Assembly (NCBI GenBank): GCA_003254925.1 | Contig: QANZ01012086.1 | Coordinates: 235,312-299,311 of the forward strand | Direction: 5' to 3' | From: Chamaecrista fasciculata | Taxonomy: Eukaryota; Streptophyta; Magnoliopsida; Fabales; Fabaceae | Length of the DNA stretch: 64,000 nucleotides | Part shown: one piece after another, positions 1-10,677 of the stretch | Layout of the letters: each line of letters opens with the position of its first letter | How positions within the stretch are numbered: the stretch's first letter is position 1 | Notes under the pieces: model-generated | Database searches by the model: none | Seen by the model: only the letters and a program-made list of their open reading frames with translations | Told to the model about the DNA's origin: nothing | Position numbers and translations under genes: made by a program

Positions 1-122
1 CTCCAAAGGGTACCAAAGTGTTAATGGAGAATACCACAGGGTACCAAAGTGTCAAGTTTCAAACCACAGGGTACCAAAGTGAAATAAGGTCAAACCACAG
101 GGTACCAAAGTGTAATTTACCC
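1..122. mobile_element. MULE-type foldback MITE, right arm (cut by window edge)
   Basis: This arm holds four copies of a unit built on CAGGGTACCAAAGTG and ends in TTTACCC. It matches the right arm of the complete element at 57130-57528 with only two mismatches over 122 bases. The left arm lies outside the window, so no target-site duplication can be checked here. The family assignment rests on the complete copy, which has a 9-bp duplication. Confidence 0.8.
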
Positions 123-1654
123 AAACAAATATTATGAAATCATTTTTATCTTCTTGTTTAATCATTGATATTTTATCTCCATTAATATAAATTCAACTTG
201 TATTACACATCTATTTATGATAAAAAAAACTCAAAGATAATTATATTTATAAAATTTTAAATATAAAATCTCACTTAAGCCACATTAAATTACTCATCAT
301 TTTATTTTATGACAGTTTGTTCTTTTGGAGCTATAGAAAGCCTTTTTGTTATAAGGTTTTCCAATAAAAATAGGACACGTGGTAAATTTGTTTTGCATGA
401 CCAATCTTAATCTTCTTCAATTTAAGCATTTGCTTCGACACGTGTTGGCAAATTATCAAAAGTTGCCAACTTCTTTTGCTCGAATGGTGACACGTTGCAA
501 TTTTTGCTTTCAAATTTCTTCTCCCGCCAATTGCTATTGCCATTGCCACTGAAGCCTTATAATCCTCATTACGCAGATGAACGGTTCAGATTTGCTCCTT
601 AGAAAAATGTAATTGATGGCCCGGATGGAAGCCAGCTGTCACTTCCTCATCTAATCCTCACTTAACACAACTATACCGTCTTTCTTCCTGCAGATGTCGC
701 CAAAACCTTCCTTTCAACACAAAAAATCGAACTTGCCTCCGAAAATCTTTGCAGATGTCGCCAAAATCTTCCGCATTTGCTGCGTAGGTAGGTTCCCACT
801 ATTGATGATTGTTTTCTTTGTATTCCTGCATTCCATCATTTCCTCTGCTAAGGTGTTGCATTTTTGTTTATCTAAATTGGTCATCGGTGGGTTCTGTAAC
901 GCGATTTCCCAACGTTTGCGCTGAGTTCGTCGACATTGGTTGTGATTGCTGCGTTAGTTGCTTCTGATTATTGGTTATTTTGTGTGTATTTCTACATTGG
1001 CTGCCTATTTTGTATTTATGATTATTCCCTATTTTGTTTGGACTTCAGTGGGTTTTCTGCAGTAATTCAGTTGGCCATTGTTGCTCATTCACTTAGTGTT
1101 TGTTCGTCAGTCGGCTGTCGGTGAGTTTTGTTACAGGTTTCGTCCTTTTCTTCATTTCATTACCAATTGTTGATGCTCAAATTTGGTTGTCCTTCTTAGT
1201 TTCTCCCCTACTGTCGAAAAATCTGGGTTCTCTCCAAAAATCTATATTTTATACACATTCATATATTCATTTGAAGATTAAATCGATCAATGTATTGACA
1301 AACCCATAGTTTGTTGTTCAACAGATAAAGCTACTTTTATGCTGTTTAAGAAGTTGGATTTAAAATTTCAGTTATCTAATTTCTCCATTATGTATCTAAG
1401 ATTTCAATATCCATACATATAGAGTTCTGCTTTATACTAATGTTGATAGGATGGATTTCAGTCTTCTGAGCTTTGTTGTCATAACATTAATGGTTCTTTG
1501 ACAGGCAATATTGTTTTGCTTTTCATTACTGAATGTAAGGCATGGTTATATACATTGTAATGCATCGTTAGAGTCAGTTTTCCAGGCTCAAGCAGTCATT
1601 AGGTAGTCTGGTAGTCATATGCAAAAAAAAAAAAACTGTTCACACACCTTAGTC
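123..1654. other. Intergenic, AT-rich; possible Helitron body
   Basis: No convincing gene is seen. Short ORFs on the + strand between 694 and 1309 have no recognisable domain. The part from about 660 resembles a 5' leader with introns that precedes the spliced ORF at 1655, and could be the transcribed 5' part of the Helitron that ends at 2646. A Helitron 5' terminus (TC...) could not be placed. Confidence 0.35.
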
Positions 1655-1977
1655 ATGGAGTCTCAAAATTTCATAATACATCAAAACCCATTAACCCCTA
1701 ATCAACTCCTTCAAAAAGAAGCACGGCTTAAAAGGAGGATTGTCCAATCACAGAAGCGAGTTGAAAGACTCAAAAAATTAGGTACTTCTACATTCTCATA
1801 TTGATCTATATCTTTATTTGTTTCATGTCATATATACTTAAATAGACATTATAAGTGATAAGTGATTGAACAAATTTTTATTGGTTAACAACAGGAGATT
1901 ACAGTCCTTCAAACATACCTAATATTGTTAATTCCTCTATTGGTGATGAAAATCCCTCGCCCTTCAAACATACCTAA
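1655..1977 (+). pseudogene. Small spliced ORF of possible Helitron origin
   Basis: Exons 1655-1781 and 1895-1977 join in phase across GT/AG boundaries to give a 69-residue ORF starting MESQNFIIHQ. It contains a basic, heptad-like stretch (KRRIVQSQKRVERLKKL) that could form a short coiled coil. No domain is recognised. The stop lies in the second copy of a local tandem duplication (1906-1997), so the ORF may once have been longer. It sits within 1 kb of a Helitron 3' end, so it may be element-encoded or captured. Expression is unknown. Confidence 0.3.
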
Positions 1978-1997
1978 TATTATTAATTCCTCTACTG
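1906..1997. repeat. Imperfect 37-bp direct duplication
   Basis: A unit starting CCTTCAAACATACCTAATAT occurs at 1906-1942 and again at 1961-1997 with two or three substitutions, separated by about 18 bp. Confidence 0.8.
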
Positions 1998-2087
1998 CAA
2001 TTTAGTTTCAATTTGTTCCATTCCTAACCAATATATATAAGAACTTACAAAGTGCATTACTTCAATTCCATTGCTTATTATACTAAC

Positions 2088-2285
2088 TCTATGAATTATA
2101 TAGGATCATGGATTATACTGTCTAGTCATCAAGATAAATCTTCTTCAAGTGCAGTTGAGTCCACACCTGCCAAATCTAAATCTATCATTGAGGAATTTGA
2201 CGATACATGTTTGGATGATCTCTTGACACCTCAGTTGTCCACCTCCAGACCAAAAAAGCATATTAAAATTGAAAAGACTGACTGA
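2088..2285 (+). pseudogene. Possible C-terminal tail of an RPA1-like Helitron protein
   Basis: An open frame ends with an acidic serine-rich segment followed by a basic tail (RPKKHIKIEKTD, stop at 2283-2285). Plant Helitrons often carry RPA70-like ssDNA-binding genes with similar short basic tails, and the Helitron 3' end is 330 bp downstream. No OB-fold is visible here, so this would be only a last exon or remnant. The assignment is inferred from context and tail composition, not from a domain match. Confidence 0.25.
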
Positions 2286-2616
2286 ACCGCAAGTGTAGAT
2301 TTGATGCTTTAGCCTATTAGAACTCTTATCTAACTATTTTGATGGATTAGGAAGAATTGACATCTTTTGATTGTAGAAATTCTAATGTCTATCACTTAGA
2401 TTATTAGCAGTATAACTTTAAATACATAGCTTATTTTGGACTGTAACATAACTTACATCTCAAACACATTTGCAGTCACTATATTATTAATGTAAGTAAG
2501 TTAATTATAGTATCATATTATCTCTACTGACTTTGGCTATAATATATTGTTGCTACATAATTCATAACATTCTGCATAAAATTAAATCCTCCAGGACAAT
2601 GAAAAAAAAAATAAAA

Positions 2617-2646
2617 GCCCGTGCAAATGCACGGGTCTCAAACTAG
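2617..2646 (+). mobile_element. Helitron 3' terminus
   Basis: A GC-rich hairpin (GCCCGTGC, loop, GCACGGG) is followed about 10 bases later by CTAG at 2643-2646, and the next base is T. A subterminal palindrome just before CTRR, with insertion between A and T, is the diagnostic 3' end of plant Helitrons. The 5' end was not found, so the length of the element is unknown. Confidence 0.72.
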
Positions 2647-2647
2647 T

Positions 2648-4200
2648 TATAGTAAAAAGAGAATATTAAATATAATTTTTTTATAAAGAGAGAAAAAAAT
2701 TAAAACTTATAATTAAAAGAGTTCTATAACAAACATAATATAAAGAACTCCATACAAATTTTTCCTAAATTATATTATCGTTGGTATTGTTATGAAATGT
2801 TTATAAACATCTATTTGGTGCACCAATTGTTTATTTTGTTTCAAAGTGATGTCGTGAAAGCCTTATGTGACTACTATTTTCTTTCATTTTTTTCAGTGAA
2901 AACTTGGTGTGCTTCTCTATATACCCTTCCATTCAAAACGCTCATATCATATCTCATATTCTCTTGTCCGACGAAGTGGGACCACTCTATGGATCTAAAT
3001 TAAAAGAAAAAGAAAAGAAAATATTGATTGATTTGATTGGATTTAGGATGATGACCATGTCCTTTTGTTCGTACCCACTGAATTTTAATAAAGATGGAAA
3101 CAAACCCACCAGTATCATTGTCCTCATAATCCATTTCTAAATGAGAACGCAATGATAACAACCATATCATCCCCTCTAGTGTTCTTTTTATGTTCCATAA
3201 TGTCACCTATGGCTATGAGCATAAAAAAAATATACAATTACAGAGTGTACATGTACTTCTTACTCTCAATTTGTAAGACAAACATTATATAACAATGTGT
3301 GATTTCAAATTCAAATGAGTATTTAATATAGTGACAGTGTAAGGCGTTATGGTTACTGTCTCAATCTATGGCTATGGCAATGGCATTGAGATTTGAGAGA
3401 ATAAAGGGTGAATACAAACTAGAAAGCATGGAGGCCGTAAATCCGTAAATGGTGTCACATGGGAGCACGTGCCTTCCTTGTGTTAATGTCATAGATTCAT
3501 AGTGTGTGAGCCTTTTGGACTCTTGTTGATCATACGATTTGCTTTTAAAGTCAACCCAACGGTCCCTTTTTAGTTTTTGCATCCTCATATCATAATTTAT
3601 TTAAAATCTGGGGAAACTAGGAAATAAATAATAACATTAAATTGTACCATATTTTTTGTTCATTTGTCATTTCATTTCATCATCTTGTGCTCTTGATCTC
3701 CTCCTGCGCGAGCGTGAATGTGGGAATGATTACATTTGTTCCTCTCAAAACCTTAAATTGAATAAATATCACTACCTATTTCATAGCTATTTACTAATTC
3801 GACATACCAATTTTTTAATATGGAGACTGAAGAATATGATTGAGGGACGTAAAAACTGGGACAGGTTTTACTGGCATTTGATAAGATAAAACTTAAAAAG
3901 GGTGGCAGAGGCAGATAACGATTCCACAGAGAGAAGATGAAAACGTCAGTCACTGCGTCACACAAATCCATCCTGGAAAGTACAAAATACCACGTTTTGC
4001 AATGGAGTGTGTTAATCAAAGGTAGTGGCCACTGGGTGTTTTTTTTTCAAGTTTTATAAACATCCACAACAGTAAACTGATTACAGATTACAGATGCAGA
4101 GAACATAAAGACAACAACTTTATAACAATGTGGGAGTGAATCCAAATGGCAAATGCCCAAATCATCTGCAAAATTTAACAGTGGTATAAATGAGTGTGTG
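2648..4200. other. Intergenic, AT-rich
   Basis: No coding region is supported. Short ORFs on both strands lack domains and overlap one another. The last few hundred bases are probably promoter for the TNP gene that follows. Confidence 0.5.
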
Positions 4201-4326
4201 ACCATGCCCTACTTAGATCCCTTCTTCTTTGGTCCCACTACCTTCTTCCCTCTCCCCTTCACACTTCACTGTTCACACCATTCTCTGACTATTTCAGACT
4301 CATAATTCTTACTCATACTTACATAA

Positions 4327-4645
4327 CATAGAAAAAAACATAGCCACCCAGACTCTACGCAAGCCATATTCACACAAAAAAATACAGCCACCGATAGAGT
4401 TAGAATTAATTAAGAGAGAGAGAGAGAGAGAGTCGGATAGTTATACTTAAAAGAAGCGTGCTTATCAAAAAATAGCTAGAGTTTCTGTNCATAGAAAAAA
4501 ACATAGCCACCCAGACTCTACGCAAGCCATTCACACAAAAAAATACAGCCACCGATAGAGTTAGAATTAATTAAGAGAGAGAGAGAGAGTCGGATAGTTA
4601 TACTTAAAAGAAGCGTGCTTATCAAAAAATAGCTAGAGTTTCTGT
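4327..4645 (+). repeat. 160-bp direct duplication joined by a single N (5' UTR)
   Basis: Bases 4327-4488 and 4490-4645 are near-identical, including a GA microsatellite that differs in length. They meet exactly at an undetermined base at 4489. The segment lies in the probable 5' UTR exon of the TNP gene. A duplication joined at an N is what overlapping contig ends would give if abutted without merging. Confidence 0.85.
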
Positions 4646-5681
4646 ACTGTGAAGACTTGGTGTCGCTTCTTCTGAAAAGGTAGGTGATTTTGCATTCATT
4701 TTTCAATCAAGATATCTTTTTTATTTGATGGCTGAAATGGGTGTCTTCCTTTGCATCCTTTAGAGTTTCTTTCTAAGATCCATTTCCCTTCCCAAATGGG
4801 CATAACCATAACTTCTCACTTCATCCGAAACTCTTCGGAATGCCTCGCTAATATGTCCCTTCTGGCATCTCAATTAATTGTTTTAATCAGTTGGATACGG
4901 ATCATGATACATAATAACGATTAACAAACTTCTCCTTTTCCCCAGCTATTGGATTATTTCCTGAACTCTGTTCAATTTTCATAGGTTCCTTGAGTTGTCT
5001 CTTATCCCTTTTAAAAGTTATGAGAATTTGCGAAACAGAGTTATTTCTGCAACCTAGTAACATAGTGAATTTGCGAAACAGAGTTATTTCTGCAACCTAG
5101 TAAGTATTCAGATCTAAATCCCACTCATGCAGTTTTATCACCATCTTACTAAATCTGAAGGTGTAGCTATGTCCTTCCCCTGCACATTAGTGATGGTTTC
5201 TTTCCAATACAAAGTGTTCATCGTCGATGAATTACATCACCATCAATTCTATCACTTATATATGCAAGTAGCTGCATTGAGTTTGAGTTTTTTTTTTTTT
5301 TGGGATTCTACTGTACTATTTACCCAGCAAACGTATTTTCCCGAAACATATCTATGGACACAGTCCTCTATCTGCTTATTTGTTTTCAGTACAAAAATCT
5401 TTCTACATAGCAAATATTTCACAGTATGCTTACTCTCTCACTACACTACTAATAATGATACTTGTTTGTGAGTTGACGATTTTCATATTTGTTTATTCTT
5501 CAAACTTCGTTTGTGGCTGAGATCTATTGAGGCGTTTGTTGTTGTTAATAACTTAAAATTATAGTGCATTCAGTTTTTCTTGTTAGATTATGCCCCGTTT
5601 AGAATATTAACATCTTTCATACGAATTGCCCGTGCATGGGATTCAAAATCTTGCGCAGTTGGGAAAGATATAAGCACAAGT

Positions 5682-8618
5682 ATGGATATCCAAGAAGAAA
5701 GCACCACCCTTGGGTCCCTGAAAGCCATGACTTCAAGGAATATGTCATCATCATCTTCAGCATTCTTTTCAGCGAACCAGTCTCCTTTCTTCTCTCCAAA
5801 ATCACCATCATTTCAATTATTAGAATTTGCTAGACCCAATCCTCCTACCGATGCCAATCATTTATCTGCTGTCTGTAATAACTCTGGTGATTTACAGAAG
5901 CTGGATCGTATATCATCTTCCATTGGCATCTCCAGCAGCACTGTATCTGGTTGCAGTACTTATGGCTATGAAGATGGCAACTTCGGGCAGAAAGAGAAGC
6001 AAATCAGAAGTGGCAGAAACCACAGAACATCCTCAACTGTGGCTTCCTCTTCCATTTCACATACTTCTTACAGATTTCAGAGTTATGATGTTTTCATTGG
6101 GTTCCATGGCAGAAAGCCTCTATTACTGAGATTTGCTAATTGGCTGCGTGCTGAGTTAGAAATCCAGGGTATTTGTTGCTTTGTATCTGACAGATCACGA
6201 TGCAGGAATTCGCGCAAGCATAGGATTGCTGAGAGGGCTATGGATGCTGCTTCTTTTGGGATAGTTATCATAACAAGGAAGTGTTTGAAGAATCCTTACA
6301 CCATTGAGGAGCTGCAATTTTTTGGAGGTAAGAAGAATTTGGTGCCTATATACTTTGATTTGAGTCCAGTGGATTGTCTTGTGAGGGATATAATTGAGAA
6401 GAGAGGTGAGATGTGGGAAAAGTATGGAGGAGAGCTTTGGGATTCTTATGGAGGATTGGAACAAGAATGGAAAGATGTTGTTCATGGTCTTTCTAGAGAT
6501 GATGAATGGAAATTGGAAGCTCAAGATGGAAATTGGAGAGATTGTATATTTAAAGCTGTCACGTTATTGGCAATGAGGTTAGGCAGAAGGAGTGTTGCAG
6601 AAAACTTGACAAAATGGAGGGAGAAAGTGGAAAGAGAGGAGTTTCCTTTTGCAAGGAATGAGAATTTTATTGGAAGAAAGAAGGAACTTTCAAAACTGGA
6701 GTTCATACTTTTTGGTGATGTTAGTGGGGATTCAGAAAGGGATTATATTGAACTTAAGGCTAGGCCTAAGAGGAAGAATTTCACAATTGGATGGGGGAAG
6801 AGTAATAATGCATTATTAGATGAAAGGTGGAGAGAAAGGCATATGAGAAATGTGAGCATGAAGGCTAAAGAACCAGTGGTATGGAAGGAGTCAGAGAAAG
6901 AGATTGAGATGCAAAGTACTGAGTTTTCTATGAAGCATTACAGTACAAGATTGAAGCGTTGTGGAAAGTACAACAGTAGGAGGAAAAAAGGAATGAAGAT
7001 TGTGTATGGAAAAGGGATTGCCTGTGTATCCGGGGGTTCAGGAATTGGCAAAACAGAACTTATTCTTGAGTTTGCTTACAGATATCACCAGAGATACAAG
7101 ATGGTGTTGTGGATAGGAGGAGAGAGCAGGTACATAAGGCAGAACTATCTCAACCTCAGGTCTATTTTAGAAGTTGACGTGGGAGTTGAAAATTGTTTAG
7201 AGAAAAACAAGATAAAAAGCTTTGAAGAGCATGAAGAGGCAGCGATTTCTAGAGTCCGCAGGCAGCTTATGAGAAACATTCCATATCTTGTGGTCATTGA
7301 TAACTTGGAAAGTGAGAAGGATTGGTGGGATCACAAACTTGTCTTGGATCTTCTACCTCGTTTTGGTGGGGAGACCCATGTGATTATAGCAACACGCCTT
7401 CCTCGCGTCATGAACTTGGAGCCTTTGAAACTCTCATTCTTATCTGGGGTTGAAGCAATTTCTTTAATGCTAGGGAGTGGCAGAGACTACCCAGTTTCAG
7501 AGATGGATGCTCTGAGAAGTATTGAGGAAAAAGTTGGAAGGTTAACTTTAGGCCTTGCCATTGTGAGTGCAATTTTGTCTGAACTACCTATAACCCCAAG
7601 CAGGCTTTTAGAAACCATAAACCGAATGTCCTTAAAGGATGTGTCATGGAGTGGTAAAGAAGCACACTCATTGAGGCACAACACTTTCCTTATGCAACTC
7701 TTTGAGGTTTGTTTCTCAATATTCGATCATGCTGATGGCCCAAGAAGCCTAGCCACCAGAATGGTCCTAGCAAGTGGATGGTTTGCACCAGGTGCAATTC
7801 CAGTTTCTCTATTGGCACTTGCTGCTCACAAGATACCAGAAACACATCAAGGAACCTGCTTCTGGAGGAAACTGCTTCAAGCCATAACATGTGGATGGAC
7901 ATCCTCATACACCAAGAAATCAGAACTAGAGGCATCTTCAGTGTTGCTAAGATTCAATATTGCAAGAAGCAGCACAAGAGAAGGTTATATCCAATTCAAT
8001 GAGCTCATCAAAGTGTATGCTTGGAAGAGAGCCATGACTGGGGCTGCACAAGCAATGGTTCAAGCAATAATAAGTGAAGGGTCAATATCAATATCTCCAA
8101 GTCCAGATCATTTATGGGCAGCATGTTTTATAGTATTTGGATTTGGTCATGATCCTGCAGTGGTTGAACTGAAGGTGGTAGAGCTATTATACATGGTGAA
8201 AAAAGTGGTTCTGCCTCTAGCAATCCACACATTCATTACATTCTCTAGATGTAATGCTGCTCTAGAGCTTCTTAGGCTATGTACTAATGCGTTGGAAGCA
8301 GCAGATCAAGCATTTGTGACTCCAGGGGATAAGTGGCTTGATAAGTCTCTATGCTGGAGGTCTATACAGACTAATGCTCAGTTGAATCCTTGTCTTTGGC
8401 AAGAGTTGGCTCTGTGTAGAGCCACTGTGCTTGAGACTAGGGCCAAATTAATGCTAAGAGGTGCACAATTTGACATAGGGGAAGATCTAATCAGGAAGGC
8501 TGTTTTTATCAGGACTTCAATTAGTGGGGAACATCATCCAGATACCATACTTGCTCATAAAACCTTGATAAAACTCACCAGGCTTACTGCAAATGTCCAG
8601 ATTCATGCTGCATCCTAA
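5682..8618 (+). CDS. TNP/XTNX-type TIR-NB-ARC-TPR protein (At5g56220-like)
   Basis: A single-exon CDS of 978 residues. A Ser-rich N-terminal region is followed by a TIR-like domain from about residue 135 (YDVFIGFHGRK...) with a Glu pair in TIEEL at the usual TIR catalytic-Glu region. The NB-ARC-type ATPase has Walker A GGSGIGKT (451-458), Walker B/kinase-2 LVVIDN (Asp540) and an IIATR RNBS-B-like motif. The C-terminus is helical and TPR-like (GEHHPDTILAHKTL); there are no LRRs. Length and order fit the conserved plant class that includes At5g56220 (about 970 residues). Members are thought to be TIR-type NADase or cell-death signalling proteins outside the classical TNL receptors; that role is family knowledge, not shown here. 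The ATG at 5682 is chosen because the upstream frame has no ATG. A 5' UTR intron is likely, with donor near 4680 and acceptor near 5658. Confidence 0.88.
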   Translation: MDIQEESTTLGSLKAMTSRNMSSSSSAFFSANQSPFFSPKSPSFQLLEFARPNPPTDANHLSAVCNNSGDLQKLDRISSSIGISSSTVSGCSTYGYEDGNFGQKEKQIRSGRNHRTSSTVASSSISHTSYRFQSYDVFIGFHGRKPLLLRFANWLRAELEIQGICCFVSDRSRCRNSRKHRIAERAMDAASFGIVIITRKCLKNPYTIEELQFFGGKKNLVPIYFDLSPVDCLVRDIIEKRGEMWEKYGGELWDSYGGLEQEWKDVVHGLSRDDEWKLEAQDGNWRDCIFKAVTLLAMRLGRRSVAENLTKWREKVEREEFPFARNENFIGRKKELSKLEFILFGDVSGDSERDYIELKARPKRKNFTIGWGKSNNALLDERWRERHMRNVSMKAKEPVVWKESEKEIEMQSTEFSMKHYSTRLKRCGKYNSRRKKGMKIVYGKGIACVSGGSGIGKTELILEFAYRYHQRYKMVLWIGGESRYIRQNYLNLRSILEVDVGVENCLEKNKIKSFEEHEEAAISRVRRQLMRNIPYLVVIDNLESEKDWWDHKLVLDLLPRFGGETHVIIATRLPRVMNLEPLKLSFLSGVEAISLMLGSGRDYPVSEMDALRSIEEKVGRLTLGLAIVSAILSELPITPSRLLETINRMSLKDVSWSGKEAHSLRHNTFLMQLFEVCFSIFDHADGPRSLATRMVLASGWFAPGAIPVSLLALAAHKIPETHQGTCFWRKLLQAITCGWTSSYTKKSELEASSVLLRFNIARSSTREGYIQFNELIKVYAWKRAMTGAAQAMVQAIISEGSISISPSPDHLWAACFIVFGFGHDPAVVELKVVELLYMVKKVVLPLAIHTFITFSRCNAALELLRLCTNALEAADQAFVTPGDKWLDKSLCWRSIQTNAQLNPCLWQELALCRATVLETRAKLMLRGAQFDIGEDLIRKAVFIRTSISGEHHPDTILAHKTLIKLTRLTANVQIHAAS

Positions 8619-8639
8619 ATTCAATTATTGTATATCATC

Positions 8640-9114
8640 ATCATGTTATAAAACTCCACTGTACTGCAGAATTATACAGAAAAAGAAACGAGTCTTCAAA
8701 AAAAACTTACATAGGTATACTATTTGAAAGGAACATTCTGCAGCCACCATATTTAGAAGTCTAAATGAGATTGAGATGGCTTTCATTTTATGAAGATTAG
8801 AAAAGAATATTTCCTTCTCCTTCCATACAAATGCTGTAAATAGTAGTCACTGTCATGATGGTAAGCAGCACTAAGTTATTAATTAATGAGAGAAGCTTTA
8901 CATTGATTTAATACTTCTCTGTAAGTTGTGTTTCTTTTTTCTTTTGCTATATTTCTTGGATTCTCTGTTGTTATTTCGGTACTTGGTAGCTTCCTGTGTT
9001 TGTTGCCCTCTAATTTCACATTTTCACTGCTCGTTTTGGAAGAAATGCACAATGGGATTAATTAATAAATAGATTTAATTGTAATAAACTTAACAAAATA
9101 AAATGACAAAAATC
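8640..9114. other. 3' flank of the TNP gene
   Basis: Non-coding. It probably holds the 3' UTR of the TNP gene in its first few hundred bases. No repeat or gene is seen. Confidence 0.5.
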
Positions 9115-9186
9115 TGCCCCCACGCAGGATCGAACTACGGACCTTCAGTTTACAAGACTGACGCTCTACCACTGAGCTATAGGGGC
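9115..9186 (-). tRNA. tRNA-Thr (anticodon UGU)
   Basis: Read on the minus strand, it folds as a full cloverleaf. The acceptor stem is GCCCCTA with TGGGGGC, the D-arm is GCTC...GAGC, and the anticodon stem is TCAGT/ACTGA with loop CTTGTAA. The T-arm is CGTAG-TTCGATC-CTGCG and the discriminator base is A. The anticodon TGT is complementary to plus-strand bases 9152-9154. There is no intron and no encoded CCA. Confidence 0.95.
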
Positions 9187-9189
9187 CAT

Positions 9190-10677
9190 TTGATAGTGGG
9201 AGTTGTAGATAATAATATACTTTTTGACTTCCTCTCCCTTTCTTTTTCTTCTCGTTTCAACTTGCTGATTTGATCAATTTAAATAACAATCCCGTAATCC
9301 ATGTTTTGTTACTTTTTATTAGGCAAATATAACGTGGTTGAACAGTTCTTTCAATGCAATCTTGCAATGATTGGGTTTTTCTATTTCGAGTTTGAAGCTA
9401 CTCTGACGTTACATTTATTTAAGTTTGGAATCCATCACATTTCTTTCCTATTTGTTCGAGAGTATATCTAATTCAAAAAAATAAATCCGTTAAAATTAGA
9501 AACAGATAATATATTTAAAGTTTAGAGAAAGATAAGGAGGAAGAAAAACTACANCAAGGCAAAGCCCAAGAGCCAGAGCAAAAATAAAAAAAAGCACAAA
9601 AACAGAAAAAACAAAGAAAACCCTAAGCGCAAGAAAAAACGACTACGGAGGCTTCACACAGCACATGTCGCCAAGCCCTAGTCTGTCGCGAAGAAGCAGC
9701 GCAGCCATGGACGCCAGCGGGAGCACAAACCCAGAGTATATCTAATTCAAAAAAATAAATCCGTTAAAATTAGAAACAGATAATATTTTTAAAGTTTAGA
9801 GAAAGATAAGGAGGAAGAAAAACTAGAATAAAGTGATAAACAAAACTAAATATAATATCTACATTTTTGTCATTATCTCTTTTTTATATCTCTTTGACTT
9901 TAAAAATTACACCATTCCCTCTTTCACGCCATTCACTAATCACCAACTAACTTAGCAATGCAATTATTTGGAAAGTGGATCCTCTCTGTATGTTCTGTAA
10001 TTTAAAAAAAGAAAAGAAGAGTTAAAGAAAAAAACCGTCAGTAGAACGCATACATTCTCTTTCTAATTCTTCATTTGTCTCTTTTAAGTACAATACATTT
10101 GCAATACAAAGGATTTAGGTCCTCCGTTGAACGAACAGTAAGATACAAAGTGATACTAATTATTGTTGTGACACCCATAGTATAGGTCTTTGGATTGCTT
10201 GATATAGAAACTAAACGAAAAATAAAACTGAGATATAATAATTTTACATTTTCACCTCGATTACCTTGGTATCTTTAGTTTGACAACGTTTTACTACTTT
10301 CATTAAATTCTTGGGGGATAAAACATTTTGTTCCCTCCAGGCTCCAGATGGGTATATATATATAAATGGAGGAAAGATCTTTTCCATCTTTGAAGAAGCT
10401 TTCATTAAAGGCCAAACGATGGGGGAGAGGGGGGTGTTTACACGATTGCATTTACATAAAGAAACTAAAATCTAGCTTTAGCCACGAGCCCACAACAGTA
10501 ATAATGTCTGAAACATTTGAATCACAGATTAATTGATTTACATAACTATGGAAAAGAAAGACAGAAGGATGGGAATTCTTCCTTGAACCTTCACAATTTG
10601 TTTCTCTCCCAAATCAGGACATCATATAATGTACAAACAACACAGCGATACAGCTTGGGATTGTATCATATAAGAAC
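9190..10677. other. Intergenic; 3' side of the E2 gene
   Basis: No gene is supported apart from the likely E2 3' UTR just below 10678. The duplication around the N at 9554 is listed separately. Confidence 0.5.
9459..9825. repeat. 93-bp direct repeats flanking a 180-bp segment with an N
   Basis: The sequence beginning GAGTATATCTAATTCAAAA occurs at 9459-9552 and again at 9733-9825, nearly identical. Between them lie an N (9554) and a purine- and C-rich segment (9555-9732) unlike its surroundings. Either a foreign contig end was joined here or a real insertion is flanked by a long duplication. The N favours an assembly cause. Confidence 0.75.

Noticed and set aside
5617..6706. Several antisense and alternate-frame ORFs over the TNP gene
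   Set aside because: They have no domains and overlap a long, clearly coding frame.
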